Shown here one piece after another: positions 18,094 through 26,927 of a stretch of DNA of 64,000 bases. The notes beneath the pieces were generated by a model. The model worked only from the letters and a program-made list of their open reading frames with translations, was not told the origin of the DNA and ran no database searches. The first letter of the stretch is position 1. Every line of letters begins with the position of its first letter. The stretch lies in assembly GCA_020846975.1 (NCBI GenBank), contig JADLCX010000054.1, positions 1 to 64,000 of the forward strand, given 5' to 3'. The stretch comes from Phycisphaerales bacterium. Its GTDB lineage: Bacteria > Planctomycetota > Phycisphaerae > Phycisphaerales > UBA1924. A program made the position numbers and the translations under genes.

Positions 18094-19128
18094 TCAATCC
18101 TCCGGAACCGCGTCGCTCGTCACGATCGCACGGAACCGCTCACGCAGCTTCTGCGTCAGCGGGCCTTCCGCGGCCGGCTTGTCCGCCGGGCCGATCTTGT
18201 GCCGCTTCCCGTCGGTGTTATCGATCTCCGTCACCGCGATGATCTCCGCCGCGGTCCCGGTCAGGAACACCTCGTCGGCCGCGATCACCTCTTCGAGCCT
18301 CAGCAGTTTCTCTTGGCACGGGATGTTGCAGTCACGGCTCAGCGTCTCCATCACGAACCGGCGCGTGACGCCCTCCAGCAGGCCGCTGGTGCCGCTGATC
18401 GACGGTGGCGTGAACATGCGCCCGTTCTTGATGATGAACAGGTTGTCGCCCGTGCATTCGGTCACCAAGCCATCGGTCGAGAGCATGATCGCCTCGTCGC
18501 ACCCGGCCTCGATCGCCTCGCACTTGGCGAGGATGTTGTTCAGGTAGTTGAGGCTCTTGATGCGCGGGTCGAGGCACGCGACCGGCGTCTTCGGACGCTT
18601 CGCGACGACGACCCGCATGCCCGTGCGGTACGCCTCGGCGGGGTACAGCCGGATCTGGTCGGCGATGCAGATGATCCCGGGCGTCGGGCAGCGGCGCGGG
18701 TCGAGCCCGAGCGTGCCATAACCCCTGGTGACGATCAGGCGGATGTACCCTTCCTTCAGGTCGTTCGCCGCGATGCAGTCTCGCTGGATCTGCACCATCT
18801 CCTCGCGCGGGATGGGGATCTTGAGGTGGATCTGCTCCGCGCAGCGGTACAGCCGGTCGACGTGCTGCTGACACTTAAAGATCTTGCCGCGGTAGATGCG
18901 GATTCCCTCGAACACGCCATCGCCGTAGAGCAGGCCGTGGTCGTACACGCTGATCATCGCCTGGCTCTTGGGCACCAGCTTGCCATTAACGTAGATGTAC
19001 GGCCGATCCTCGGTGGTGGCCATCGGCGCGGTCTGGGCAAACGCGCCCGCCGAGACGCCGGCGGAGCCGTTGCTGCCGTGGTTGCCGATCTTGGGCTTGT
19101 TGGAGGAGACAGGGCTGGCGGAGTTCAT
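18094..19128 (-). CDS. ilvE: Branched-chain amino acid aminotransferase
   Basis: Pyridoxal-phosphate enzyme of fold type IV that transaminates leucine, isoleucine and valine with 2-oxoglutarate. Motifs are YDHGLLYGDGVFEGIRIY, the Schiff-base lysine in DPRIKSLNYLNN (Lys191 counted from the chosen start), ECTGDNLFIIK and GTAAEIIAVTEID near the C-terminus. ATG at 19128 has GAGG seven bases upstream; this gives a 37-residue Ser/Gly/Ala-rich leader before MATTEDRPYIYVNG, so ATG at 19023 is an alternative that would match the usual family length better. D-amino-acid transaminase and aminodeoxychorismate lyase share the fold, but the overall motif pattern favours IlvE. Confidence 0.92.
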   Translation of the reverse strand: MNSASPVSSNKPKIGNHGSNGSAGVSAGAFAQTAPMATTEDRPYIYVNGKLVPKSQAMISVYDHGLLYGDGVFEGIRIYRGKIFKCQQHVDRLYRCAEQIHLKIPIPREEMVQIQRDCIAANDLKEGYIRLIVTRGYGTLGLDPRRCPTPGIICIADQIRLYPAEAYRTGMRVVVAKRPKTPVACLDPRIKSLNYLNNILAKCEAIEAGCDEAIMLSTDGLVTECTGDNLFIIKNGRMFTPPSISGTSGLLEGVTRRFVMETLSRDCNIPCQEKLLRLEEVIAADEVFLTGTAAEIIAVTEIDNTDGKRHKIGPADKPAAEGPLTQKLRERFRAIVTSDAVPED

Positions 19129-19285
19129 GGGCAAACCTCACTTCGGACAGAGTCGCGGATACTGAGTCACCATCGGACGGAGACGGCAGGTACGCCGATC
19201 CGCCGCGCTGCGTTCGGGTATCGAACGGTCAACTTGCGAATAGTAGGTCGAGTTCTCGGGCCTGCCGAGTCCGGCGGCCCTGAAT

Positions 19286-21499
19286 TCAGGCCCGCAGCAC
19301 CGCCGCGAGCGTGGTCTTCGCCCGCTCCACCAGCCCGTTCACCTGCGGGTCCACCTCCTCGTGCCGCAGCGTCCGCTGGTCGGCCGGGTCGCGGAACCGC
19401 ATCCGGAATGTCACCGATTTTTTCCCCGTCCCCAGTTGCTGGCCGCGGAAGGTCGTTACGAACCAGTAGTCGTCCATCAGCGGCAGCGCGCCCGACGCGC
19501 GTGCCTTCCGAACCAGCGAGTCGATCGCCGCCCACGCCGTCCCCTCCGAAACCACCACCGACAGGTCGCGTTCGATCGACGGAAACTGCGGCAGCGTCCT
19601 CACGCTCGACCGCGGCGGATAGAGCGCCACCAGTGGATCCAGCCCGATCTCCGCCGCCACCACCGGCGAGGCGAGGTCGTACTCGCGCTGCACCGTCTCC
19701 GCGATGACGCCGAACACGCCCAGCGCCTTGTCGCCCAACCTGACCACTCCACGCGCCGCCGCGTCGTACGCCGTCATCGGCAACTCGGCCGGCTCAAACA
19801 CCAGCCGTTCGATCGCGCCCTGCCCGCCCAGCGCACGCACCGCCGCCTCGATCGCACCGCGGATCAGCCGCACCGCTGCCTGCTTCCGCTCAAACGCCTT
19901 CCCGCCCTCGGGAAGAACCGCATCCGCGAGCAGCGCCAGGTTCCGGTTCTCCACCGCCTCCCCGCGCGCCCCCTTCGCCGTCGGCGATCGGTGCGCAAAC
20001 ACCGCGCTGGTCTCGAACAGCCGGACCCCGCCGTTCCCGTCTCCCGCCACGCCCCCGTCCTGGTTCGCCCGCCGACACGCCAGAAGGCTCGGCAGCGCGC
20101 TCGGCCTCAGCACCGGGTCCGCCTTCCGCCGCTCGTCGCACACCTCGATCGTCTGCAACTCGCCTGGCAGGAACGGCTTGGCCTGCTTCGTCCCGACAAA
20201 CGTGAACGTCAGCGCCTCGTAGAACCCCGCGCCGGTCAGCACCCGCGCCAACTCCCGCATCGCCGATTCCGACCGCTGCGGCGGAGAAACCCGCACCGCC
20301 ACCTTCTCGTGAACCGGCAGCTTGTCCAGCCCGTGGACGCGTGCCACCTCTTCGATCAGGTCGATCTCGCGCGTCAGGTCCGGTCGGAACACCGGCGCGG
20401 TGCACAGCAGGTCCTCGCCTGGCTTCCCCATATCCTGCACCTCGATCTCCAGAGCCCGCAGAATCTCGACGATCCTGCCGCGAGGAACCTCAGCCCCGAG
20501 CATCGCCCCGCACCGCGCCGGACGCAGCCGGATCGGCGTGTTCGCCGGTCGCGAGGGCCCCGCGTTGATCGCCCCGGAAACCAGCGTGCCCCCCGCGAGA
20601 CGCGCGATCAGCCCCGCCGCGCGCCGCGCCGCGCCGTCGATCGTCCGGGGATCGACCGTCCGCTCGAAGCGGTAACTCGCATCGGTGCGGATGCCGAACC
20701 GCCGCGCCGCCCGTCGAACCGCAACCGGGTCCCACGTCGCAGCTTCGAGCAGCACATCCGTCGTCGCCTCTGTGACTTCCGTCTCCGCCCCGCCCATCAC
20801 CCCTGCCAGCGAAACCGCGCGCCCCCCTTCGCCGCCACTCGGATCGGCGACAACCACCTCATCTCCCGCCAGCGTGATCGTCTTCCCATCGAGCAGATTG
20901 AGCTTCTCGCCCTTCACCGCCGTGCGGATGACGAGCTCGGGCTTGCCCGCCGCGTTCTTCCCGAGCCTCGCCATGTCGAACACGTGCGTCGGCTGCCCGA
21001 GCTCGAGCGCGACGAAGTTCGTGACATCGACAACGTTGTTGATCGACCGCTGCCCCACCGCCGCGAGAGCCTCCACCAGCCACCTCGGACTCGGCCCGAC
21101 CTTGACCCCCTTGATCACCCGCGCCGTGAACAACGGGCACACCGCGGCGACCCGGTTGTCAACCGCCGCGTGCGCGAGCACATCGCCGGTCACGGCCGGG
21201 CCGGCTGCGGGCGAGGGCGTCGGCGACCAGGTGAACACCGCATCCGCCGAAGGAGGCTTGAAGCCACGGGACCCGCCGCTCAGCGCCACCAGCTCCCGCG
21301 CCACCCCCACATGGCTCAGCACATCCCCGCGGTTGCTCGTCACCTCGACATCCAGCAGGACATCCTTCCCTCCCCCCGGCAACTCAACCGCCGTCGTCGA
21401 TTCAATCGGAAACCCCGCGAACGTGAGCGCGTGCTCGGCCTGCTCGGCGGCGACCGGGGAAGACAGGTACTCGTTCAACCAGCGCAGAGAAATCTTCAT
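19286..21499 (-). CDS. pheT: Phenylalanine--tRNA ligase beta subunit, lacking the N-terminal OB domain
   Basis: Beta subunit of the heterotetrameric enzyme that charges tRNA-Phe. The N-terminus MKISLRWLNEYL and DVEVTSNRGDVLSHVGVAREL, the B3/B4 region (SINNVVDVTNFVALELGQP), the B5 region (FRPDLTREIDLIEEVAR), the catalytic-like core and the FDX-ACB domain (FPSIERDLSVVV to the end) are all present. The usual EMAP/OB-fold tRNA-binding domain, which in typical bacterial PheT sits between the first 40 residues and the TSNRGD motif, is missing: only about 15 residues separate them. Length 737 is correspondingly short. The alpha-subunit gene pheS is not adjacent. ilvE starts 157 bp downstream on the same strand. 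Confidence 0.93.
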   Translation of the reverse strand: MKISLRWLNEYLSSPVAAEQAEHALTFAGFPIESTTAVELPGGGKDVLLDVEVTSNRGDVLSHVGVARELVALSGGSRGFKPPSADAVFTWSPTPSPAAGPAVTGDVLAHAAVDNRVAAVCPLFTARVIKGVKVGPSPRWLVEALAAVGQRSINNVVDVTNFVALELGQPTHVFDMARLGKNAAGKPELVIRTAVKGEKLNLLDGKTITLAGDEVVVADPSGGEGGRAVSLAGVMGGAETEVTEATTDVLLEAATWDPVAVRRAARRFGIRTDASYRFERTVDPRTIDGAARRAAGLIARLAGGTLVSGAINAGPSRPANTPIRLRPARCGAMLGAEVPRGRIVEILRALEIEVQDMGKPGEDLLCTAPVFRPDLTREIDLIEEVARVHGLDKLPVHEKVAVRVSPPQRSESAMRELARVLTGAGFYEALTFTFVGTKQAKPFLPGELQTIEVCDERRKADPVLRPSALPSLLACRRANQDGGVAGDGNGGVRLFETSAVFAHRSPTAKGARGEAVENRNLALLADAVLPEGGKAFERKQAAVRLIRGAIEAAVRALGGQGAIERLVFEPAELPMTAYDAAARGVVRLGDKALGVFGVIAETVQREYDLASPVVAAEIGLDPLVALYPPRSSVRTLPQFPSIERDLSVVVSEGTAWAAIDSLVRKARASGALPLMDDYWFVTTFRGQQLGTGKKSVTFRMRFRDPADQRTLRHEEVDPQVNGLVERAKTTLAAVLRA

Positions 21500-21738
21500 C
21501 GGCGGAGAGGGTAGGAGTCCTCGGCTCCCGCCCTCGCCTCACTCGGGCGTCCAGCGGCACCGCAGGCCAAGCGGCGATCCGCCAGACGCCGCCCGCTTCT
21601 GGTCGGCGCAGGAACGGTTCTCGCGCCACGCGCTCAGCCGTGCAGCACCGAACAGCTCGTCGCTCCGCCCGGGTCTTTCATCGCGTTCACACGCTCGTCA
21701 CATTTGTGACGGCCGCACCCGATGGACGCAGTTCGAAG

Positions 21739-22359
21739 TCAATCGCTCCTCGGCTGAAACGCCGGCAGGTGGAGCCGCCAGATGATCCCCGCGGCCCGCA
21801 CGCCAAACGCAACCAGCAACCCACCCGCAACCGCCACGCCGGGCGCCGCATCGGCCGCGCGGGTAGACCCAACCATCACCGCCGAGCCGGCCAGCGCGGC
21901 GACGGCATAGAGCTCGCGCTTGAGCAGCAGCGGCACCTCGTTGCGCACCACATCACGCAGCACGCCCCCACCGCTGGCGGTCAATACACCCATCAGCACC
22001 GCGGTGAGCGACGACACCTGCTGCTGCATGGCGATGCCCGTGCCGATGACCGCAAAGACCGCCAGGCCCACGGCGTCGGCCCAGATGATCGCCCTCTCGC
22101 GGCTCCGCACCCGATCCGCGGCGAAGTACACGAGCACCCCTGGCGCGACTCCCAGGATCACGTACAGCGGCTCACGGACCCAGAACACCTCCCCCCGATC
22201 CAACAGCAGGTCACGCATGGTCCCCCCGCCCACCGCGGTCACGAACGCCAGGAGCACGAAGCCGGCGATGTCCAGCCTCTTCTGTGCCGCGGCGAGCCCG
22301 CCGCTGAGTGCGAACACCGCCGTACCGGCGTAGTCGCCGAATTGGATGATCGGATGCAT
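21739..22359 (-). CDS. TRIC/UPF0126-family membrane channel protein
   Basis: A 206-residue integral membrane protein made of two homologous halves of three helices each, as in bacterial trimeric intracellular cation (TRIC) channels and YadS/YicG. The paired motifs are visible: GDYAGTAVFALSGGLAA with GGGTMRDLLL in the first half and DAVGLAVFAVIGTGIA with GGGVLRDVVRNE in the second, the Gly-rich kink plus Arg-Asp being diagnostic. It probably forms a monovalent cation channel in the inner membrane; substrate choice cannot be read from sequence. ATG at 22359 is chosen because MHPIIQFGDY begins the first helix; the extension upstream is unconserved. Confidence 0.88.
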   Translation of the reverse strand: MHPIIQFGDYAGTAVFALSGGLAAAQKRLDIAGFVLLAFVTAVGGGTMRDLLLDRGEVFWVREPLYVILGVAPGVLVYFAADRVRSRERAIIWADAVGLAVFAVIGTGIAMQQQVSSLTAVLMGVLTASGGGVLRDVVRNEVPLLLKRELYAVAALAGSAVMVGSTRAADAAPGVAVAGGLLVAFGVRAAGIIWRLHLPAFQPRSD

Positions 22360-22765
22360 GGGCCGAGTGAGCGTAGGTCCCAATCGCACGCGCCCAAGCG
22401 GGCTGAAGAACCATCCCCCGCGCGACGAGGCCGAGCCGCGACGATCGACGAGCGGGTCGACCAGACCGCACGATGACAAGCCCGCTTCCGTCGGCACCCA
22501 TCGCCATCAACCCCAGGCTTCGATTGCCGGGTGCCACCACTCGCCGCAGGGGCAGTGGGGACGGGACCACCATCGCACATCGAGCCCCCGACACCCCCTC
22601 ACCCCGAGCCCCCGATATCCTCATCCGCCCCGACTCCTCCGTCATCGCGCTCATCAGAGCCGCCGGTACCACGAACGGACATCACGCAGCCCGCGCCCGC
22701 GATCGCCCGGCAATCTCGCACGCCGCGTAGTACCGCCAACCCCCTCCAGCCCCGGAGACCTCGAC
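22360..22765. other. Intergenic region without recognisable gene
   Basis: A 406-bp divergent gap between the TRIC channel and the lipoprotein gene. It is C-rich on the plus strand with several CCCCCGA stretches. Open frames crossing it lack start signals and recognisable protein features. I see no promoter or hairpin that I would defend. Confidence 0.4.
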
Positions 22766-23323
22766 ATGCCGCTATGCTCGCGTGTGATGCGACTCCTCGC
22801 CGTGGCCTGTCTGTCAATCCTCAGCGCGTGCGCTTCTCAGCGCGCCCGCGAGTTCGACCACGCCCTCGCCGAGACCTCCCCACCCCCCGACTTCTGGCTC
22901 GCGATCACGGTCCTCCGTGCTCCCGCCGAGACCGCCGGCCGCGCGGCGGCCTATCAGAAACTCCCCGTCGGCATCCGCCCGGCCCGCTACATCATCGAAG
23001 CCGACGGCATCCTCCGCGCCGCAACCGGCTCGGGCGCGAACGTCAACACCTTCCCGGATCAGACCCGGCAACTGGATGATGCGCAGATCGCTTCGCTCTG
23101 GACCACCCTCCGCGACTCGTCACTCGTGCGGGCCGATCACCCCTCTCGCGGCGTCGAAGCCGCGGTGTCCGCGATCGGCGACAAGACGGTGTACGTCGTT
23201 TCCTTCGCCGCGGGAGGAACCCGCCGCGTCTTGACCATGGAAGCCGCGCCGAAACCCGGCGAGGGCGCCGAGGAAGTGCGGCAACTCGTCGAGCGGGTCG
23301 CGGGCCTCGCCTGGGTGAAGTGA
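22766..23323 (+). CDS. Small lipoprotein
   Basis: A 185-residue predicted lipoprotein. ATG at 22766 is preceded by GGAGA at seven bases. The signal sequence MRLLAVACLSILSAC carries a type II signal-peptidase lipobox (LSAC) with the acylated cysteine at residue 22. The mature part has DFWLAITVLRAP and GIRPARYIIEADGILRAATG followed by beta-rich sequence ending VERVAGLAWVK. The pattern 'RYIIEADGILR' is seen in planctomycete proteins of unknown role, but I do not recognise a named family. It probably sits on the periplasmic face of a membrane. A tiny membrane gene starts four bases past its stop on the opposite strand. Confidence 0.75.
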   Translation: MPLCSRVMRLLAVACLSILSACASQRAREFDHALAETSPPPDFWLAITVLRAPAETAGRAAAYQKLPVGIRPARYIIEADGILRAATGSGANVNTFPDQTRQLDDAQIASLWTTLRDSSLVRADHPSRGVEAAVSAIGDKTVYVVSFAAGGTRRVLTMEAAPKPGEGAEEVRQLVERVAGLAWVK

Positions 23324-23326
23324 GCC

Positions 23327-23449
23327 TCAGCGCGTCGCGGCGATGATCGCCGAAGCGCCAAGCGCGAGCCACACAAGGCCCTTGACCAGGAAGAACGCGA
23401 ACGCGGCGAAACCCAGCCGCTTGACAAGATGTGAAGGGGGGACACTCAT
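23327..23449 (-). CDS. 40-residue membrane peptide
   Basis: A short frame beginning ATG at 23449 and ending TGA at 23327. The product starts MSVPPSHLVKRLGFAAFAFF and consists of a basic N-terminus (KR), one long hydrophobic helix broken by a single lysine (FLVKGLVWLALGASAIIA) and a basic end (TR). Short hydrophobic proteins with an F-F-L-V-K-G-L core accompany many bacterial genes, often unannotated; function is unknown. No good ribosome binding site is visible. It lies 26 bp upstream of the stop of the mddA-like gene on the same strand, and its stop faces the lipoprotein stop four bases away. Confidence 0.5.
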   Translation of the reverse strand: MSVPPSHLVKRLGFAAFAFFLVKGLVWLALGASAIIAATR

Positions 23450-23474
23450 GGGGTTGCCGCGAATCGACGGACCG

Positions 23475-24341
23475 TCACGCGCCGCGCGATCCGCCCGAGC
23501 CACGCTTCGGGATGGGAATGAATCCTCGGACCTGCCGGCGGTAGCGGAGGTAGCTCTCCCCGTGTTCCGCGACCAGGTCGCGCTCTTCCATCCACGTGCC
23601 GAAGAAGATGTAGCCCGTGACCATGATCGCGAAGAACAGGTGGCCGATGGTCATCGTCGGTGTGGCCCAGAAGCCGATCAGGAACCCGACCATGAGCGGG
23701 TGGCGGACGAGTTTGTAGACGCTGGTGAGCCGGAAGCCGACCGGCGTGTACCCGCGCCCGCACAGCCGCAGCCACACTTGGCGGAGGCCGAAGAGATCGA
23801 AGTGGTTGATGAGGAAGGAGGCGTAGAGCACGATCGCAAAGCCCAGCGCCGCGAGCGCGGTGATCGCCCACCACAGGGCCGGGCTGGTGACGGACCACAC
23901 GACCTCGGGCAGCGGTCGCCACAGCCACATCATCAGCGCCAGCGAGGCGCTCGCCGCGAGCACGTACGTGCTGCGCTCGATCGCGCCGGGGATGATGCGG
24001 GTCCACCATCGCTTGAAGGCCGGTCGCGCCATGATGGTGTGCTGCACGACAAACAGCGAGAGCAGGGCCGCGTTGATGACCAGCGAGATCAGCGTGTCGC
24101 CGGGCGTGCCCGAATCGATGGACTTGGGCACGAACCAGTTGCCGACAAAGCCGATCGCGTAGAGGAACGTGACAAAGAACGCGAGGTAGCAGACGGCGCC
24201 GTACACGAACACGCCGACGCCGCCCCGGAACGAGCCGATCGCGTGGATCGGACAGGCCGAGGTCCGCACCGTCGAAGGTGATGGAGGCTGTTCGTGCGGG
24301 CGCGTCTTCGAGGTCGAGGCTTGCAGGATGGTGGTGCTCAT
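23475..24341 (-). CDS. MddA-like membrane methyltransferase (methanethiol S-methyltransferase family)
   Basis: A 288-residue integral membrane protein of the NnrU/isoprenylcysteine carboxyl-methyltransferase superfamily. Five or so hydrophobic segments lead to the SAM-binding C-terminal region YKLVRHPLMVGFLIGFWATPTMTIGHLFFA... and EERDLVAEHGESYLRYRRQV, closely following MddA, which methylates methanethiol to dimethyl sulfide. Function as MddA is inferred from these motifs. ATG at 24341 has AAGGA seven bases upstream. It is preceded by a small gene 42 bp away on the same strand, likely cotranscribed, and the pair is divergent from a TetR regulator that may control it. Confidence 0.8.
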   Translation of the reverse strand: MSTTILQASTSKTRPHEQPPSPSTVRTSACPIHAIGSFRGGVGVFVYGAVCYLAFFVTFLYAIGFVGNWFVPKSIDSGTPGDTLISLVINAALLSLFVVQHTIMARPAFKRWWTRIIPGAIERSTYVLAASASLALMMWLWRPLPEVVWSVTSPALWWAITALAALGFAIVLYASFLINHFDLFGLRQVWLRLCGRGYTPVGFRLTSVYKLVRHPLMVGFLIGFWATPTMTIGHLFFAIMVTGYIFFGTWMEERDLVAEHGESYLRYRRQVRGFIPIPKRGSGGSRGA

Positions 24342-24383
24342 GTTGGATCCTTGAGGTGGCGGTTGAGGTCTTGGGTGAACAGC

Positions 24384-24638
24384 TCACGCGGCGTTGGCTG
24401 CACGGCGTGCATCGCTGTGGTGGACGGCGACTCGATGGTCGAGCCCGATCGCCGCGACTTCTTCGCGGGCGCGATCGACCGCGGACCACGTCGGCTCAAA
24501 GACCAGCACCCGGATCCCGGGGCAGGCCAGCACGGTGATCAGCGCGAGTTCGCTGTCGTCAAACACAAGGCGGTCTTTCGCCGGGTCCCCGGCCATGTTC
24601 TTGGAAGAATTCTGAGAGTTGTGAGTGAAACCGGACAT
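24384..24638 (-). CDS. Small hypothetical protein upstream of the mddA-like gene
   Basis: An 84-residue protein whose start at 24638 is supported by AAGGAG at six-base spacing, one of the best ribosome binding sites in the window. The sequence begins MSGFTHNSQNSSKNMAGDPA, polar and disordered, then RLVFDDSELALITVLACPGIRVLVFEP, which looks like a short alpha/beta unit, and ends in a His/Ala-rich tail. No family is recognised. It probably forms an operon with the membrane methyltransferase gene 42 bp downstream and may be under the same TetR-type control. Confidence 0.6.
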   Translation of the reverse strand: MSGFTHNSQNSSKNMAGDPAKDRLVFDDSELALITVLACPGIRVLVFEPTWSAVDRAREEVAAIGLDHRVAVHHSDARRAANAA

Positions 24639-24768
24639 GACATTCTCCTTTTCAACGGCGGTGTTCGGAGGCGTCGTGGATGGACGGCGCGTTCCGTTGC
24701 CGTCGGATGTCAACTTAGCGTGCGGACCTTGCGGGATCGGTTGACTTGCGGTGCACCCGTGGGTGTAC

Positions 24769-24784
24769 TTCGGGTATACCCGAA
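24769..24784. promoter_or_regulatory. 16-bp perfect palindrome, probable TetR operator
   Basis: TTCGGGTATACCCGAA is a perfect palindrome in the 191-bp gap between the small gene/mddA pair (minus, start 24638) and the TetR gene (plus, start 24830). Its size and position 45 bp before the regulator start are typical of a TetR-family self-operator. TTGACT at 24741-24746 with TGTACT at 24764-24769 forms a possible plus-strand promoter overlapping the palindrome edge. Confidence 0.6.
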
Positions 24785-24829
24785 CCACCAGGCCCCGGCC
24801 AGGCCCGCGGAAACGCCCGGAACACCCCC

Positions 24830-25408
24830 ATGTCTGCAACCACCACACGCGAGCGGCTCATCGAAGCCGGGACCGACCTCTTCTACCAGCACGGGTTCCA
24901 GGCCATGGGGCTGGACCGCATCCTCGACGAGGTGGGGATTACCAAGACCGCGTTCTACAAGCACTTCGACAGCAAGGACGAACTGATCGTCGCGGTGCTG
25001 AACCACCGCGACGCGATCGACATCGAGGAGTGGACCAGGTTCGTCGCCAGCCGCGCCGGCGACGACCCGCGCGGCCAGTTGCTCGCGGGTTTCGATCAAC
25101 TCCACGTCTGGTTCCAGGAGCCCGACTTCCGCGGCTGCATGTTCCAGAACGCTGTGACCGAGTTTCCCTCGCCGAGCGACCCGATCCACCTCGCCGCCGA
25201 GGCGCACAGTGTCCGGTTAACGAAGGTGCTGGTGGGCTACGCGCGCCGGGCGGGCGCGACCGATTCGGGCGCGCTCGCCGAACAGCTGATGATGCTGATC
25301 CGCGGCGCGATCATGCAGCGCCACGCGGGCGGAGACCTGAACGCGGCAAAGAAGGCGCGGGTCGCGGCGGAGGCGGTGATCGAGGCGGCATGCCCCGCAA
25401 CGCCGTAA
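24830..25408 (+). CDS. TetR/AcrR-family transcriptional regulator
   Basis: A 192-residue one-component repressor. The N-terminal helix-turn-helix is canonical: RLIEAGTDLFYQHGFQAMGL, DRILDEVGITKTAFYKHF, DSKDELIVAVL. The C-terminal ligand domain has HVWFQEPDFRGCMFQNAVTE, a pattern common in regulators of the TetR_C family that respond to small organic molecules. ATG at 24830 is chosen because the HTH starts at the proper distance. Divergent placement from the mddA-like operon and the palindrome in between suggest it represses that operon and itself; the effector is unknown. It is convergent with the phosphohexomutase gene, eight bases apart. Confidence 0.9.
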   Translation: MSATTTRERLIEAGTDLFYQHGFQAMGLDRILDEVGITKTAFYKHFDSKDELIVAVLNHRDAIDIEEWTRFVASRAGDDPRGQLLAGFDQLHVWFQEPDFRGCMFQNAVTEFPSPSDPIHLAAEAHSVRLTKVLVGYARRAGATDSGALAEQLMMLIRGAIMQRHAGGDLNAAKKARVAAEAVIEAACPATP

Positions 25409-25415
25409 CACCCGT

Positions 25416-26897
25416 TCATCCGGCCGCGATGGCTCGCTCGGCCCGCTCGAGCACCCGCTCCGCGGCCGCGACGGAGGGCGCCTCCGCGATCAGCCTCATG
25501 ATCGGCTCGGTGTTGCTGCCGCGGACGTGCAGCCAGGCACGCTCGGATTCAAGATCGACACGGACCCCATCCTGCGAGTCGATCTTCTCGGCGGCGAACC
25601 CCCGTTTTACGGCCTCGACCGCGCGCGCGGCCTGTGACTTGTCGGTGAGTTCGACCTTGCGCTTGACGATCGCGTACGCGGGGATATCCGCGACGAGTTG
25701 GCTGATCGACCTGCCGGTGCGGGCCATGAGCGCGAGCGTCAAGCCCATCGCGCCGAGGCTGTCGCGGATGAATGTCACGCGGGGCCAGATGATGCCGCCG
25801 TTGCCCTCGCCGCCGAAGATCGCGCCGTGCTGCTTCATGGCCTCGACGACGTTCGCCTCGCCCACGGCCGTACGGACGACCCGCGCGCCGTGGCGGGAGC
25901 AGACATCCTCGATCATGCGGCTGGTGGAGAGGTTGACGCACACGGCGGCCCCCCGGACCCGCTCGCCGAGCGCGCCCAGCACGGCCTCGGCGCACAGCGC
26001 GAGCGTGTACTCCTCGCCGATGTACTCGCCGCGCTCATCGACGATCGCAAGCCGATCGGCGTCCGGGTCCTGCGCGAACCCGACATCGGCCTTCTTCTCA
26101 CGCACGAAGCGGCACAGACCGCCGAGGTTCTCGCGCGTCGGCTCGGGCACGTGCGGGAAGATGCCGTTGTCGCTGGCGCCGAGGTGGTGGATCAGGCGGC
26201 GGCCGAGCAGTTCCTTCCCGCCCACGCGCCCCGAGGCGTTCACCGAATCGAGCACGCACGAGATGCCCATGGATCGGCGGTCGTCGTGGGCGCCGATCTC
26301 GAGCAGGGCCTCGCGCACGACGGCGAGGTGGGCGGTGGCGGCCTGGTCGGGAAGTCCCAATCCTCCCGGAGAAGCGTTCTCGATCGTGCCGACATCGCCG
26401 GGACCGACAAGCCCCGCGCCGGCGCGAGAGCCCGCGCGACGCTCGGCCTCGACGTAGAGGGCGATGATGCGATCGGCGAAGGCCTTGCTCGGCGCGCTGG
26501 CGCTGACGACACCGGGCGCGGCGGCCGCGTCTCGCACCATGGGCTTGAGGCCGTTCCACTCCTGGGGGTTGTGGCTGGCGGTAATGACCAGACCGCCGGC
26601 CGCGCCGTGATGATCGACCACGACGCCGACGGTCGGGGTCATGGCGACGCCGACATCGAGCACATCGCATCCCGAGGCGGCAAGCCCGGAGGCCGCGGCC
26701 CGCGCGAGAATGTCGCCGGCGAGACGGCCGTCGCGTCCGAGAACAACCAGCGGGCGGCGCGATCCGGGGGCCGCGGCGCGCAGATCGGCGCCGAGCACGG
26801 CGGCAAACCGGGCCGCGACTTCGGGCGTCATGCTCTGGCCGAAGATGCCGCGGCAGCCGCTGACCGAGAGCATCAGTGGAGCGTCTGGAACGTTCAT
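25416..26897 (-). CDS. Phosphohexomutase (phosphoglucosamine/phosphomannomutase family)
   Basis: A 493-residue alpha-D-phosphohexomutase. All four active-site elements are visible: the phosphoserine loop TASHNPQEWNG, the metal-binding DPDADRL, the sugar-binding GEGNGG and the phosphate-binding RGSNTEPIMR. Length and the GCRGIFGQSMTPE N-terminus fit enzymes that interconvert hexose-6- and hexose-1-phosphates. Given glmS in the same region, phosphoglucosamine mutase (GlmM-like) activity is plausible, but substrate specificity between glucosamine, mannose and glucose cannot be settled by motif reading. There is an Ala/Gly-rich insertion (AERRAGSRAGAGLVGPGD region) in the first half. ATG at 26897 begins MNVPDAPLMLSVSG. 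It lies 30 bp downstream of the HD-GYP-like gene on the same strand. Confidence 0.9.
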   Translation of the reverse strand: MNVPDAPLMLSVSGCRGIFGQSMTPEVAARFAAVLGADLRAAAPGSRRPLVVLGRDGRLAGDILARAAASGLAASGCDVLDVGVAMTPTVGVVVDHHGAAGGLVITASHNPQEWNGLKPMVRDAAAAPGVVSASAPSKAFADRIIALYVEAERRAGSRAGAGLVGPGDVGTIENASPGGLGLPDQAATAHLAVVREALLEIGAHDDRRSMGISCVLDSVNASGRVGGKELLGRRLIHHLGASDNGIFPHVPEPTRENLGGLCRFVREKKADVGFAQDPDADRLAIVDERGEYIGEEYTLALCAEAVLGALGERVRGAAVCVNLSTSRMIEDVCSRHGARVVRTAVGEANVVEAMKQHGAIFGGEGNGGIIWPRVTFIRDSLGAMGLTLALMARTGRSISQLVADIPAYAIVKRKVELTDKSQAARAVEAVKRGFAAEKIDSQDGVRVDLESERAWLHVRGSNTEPIMRLIAEAPSVAAAERVLERAERAIAAG

Positions 26898-26927
26898 GCC
26901 CGAGTGTACGACCCGGGCGCGGCCCGA

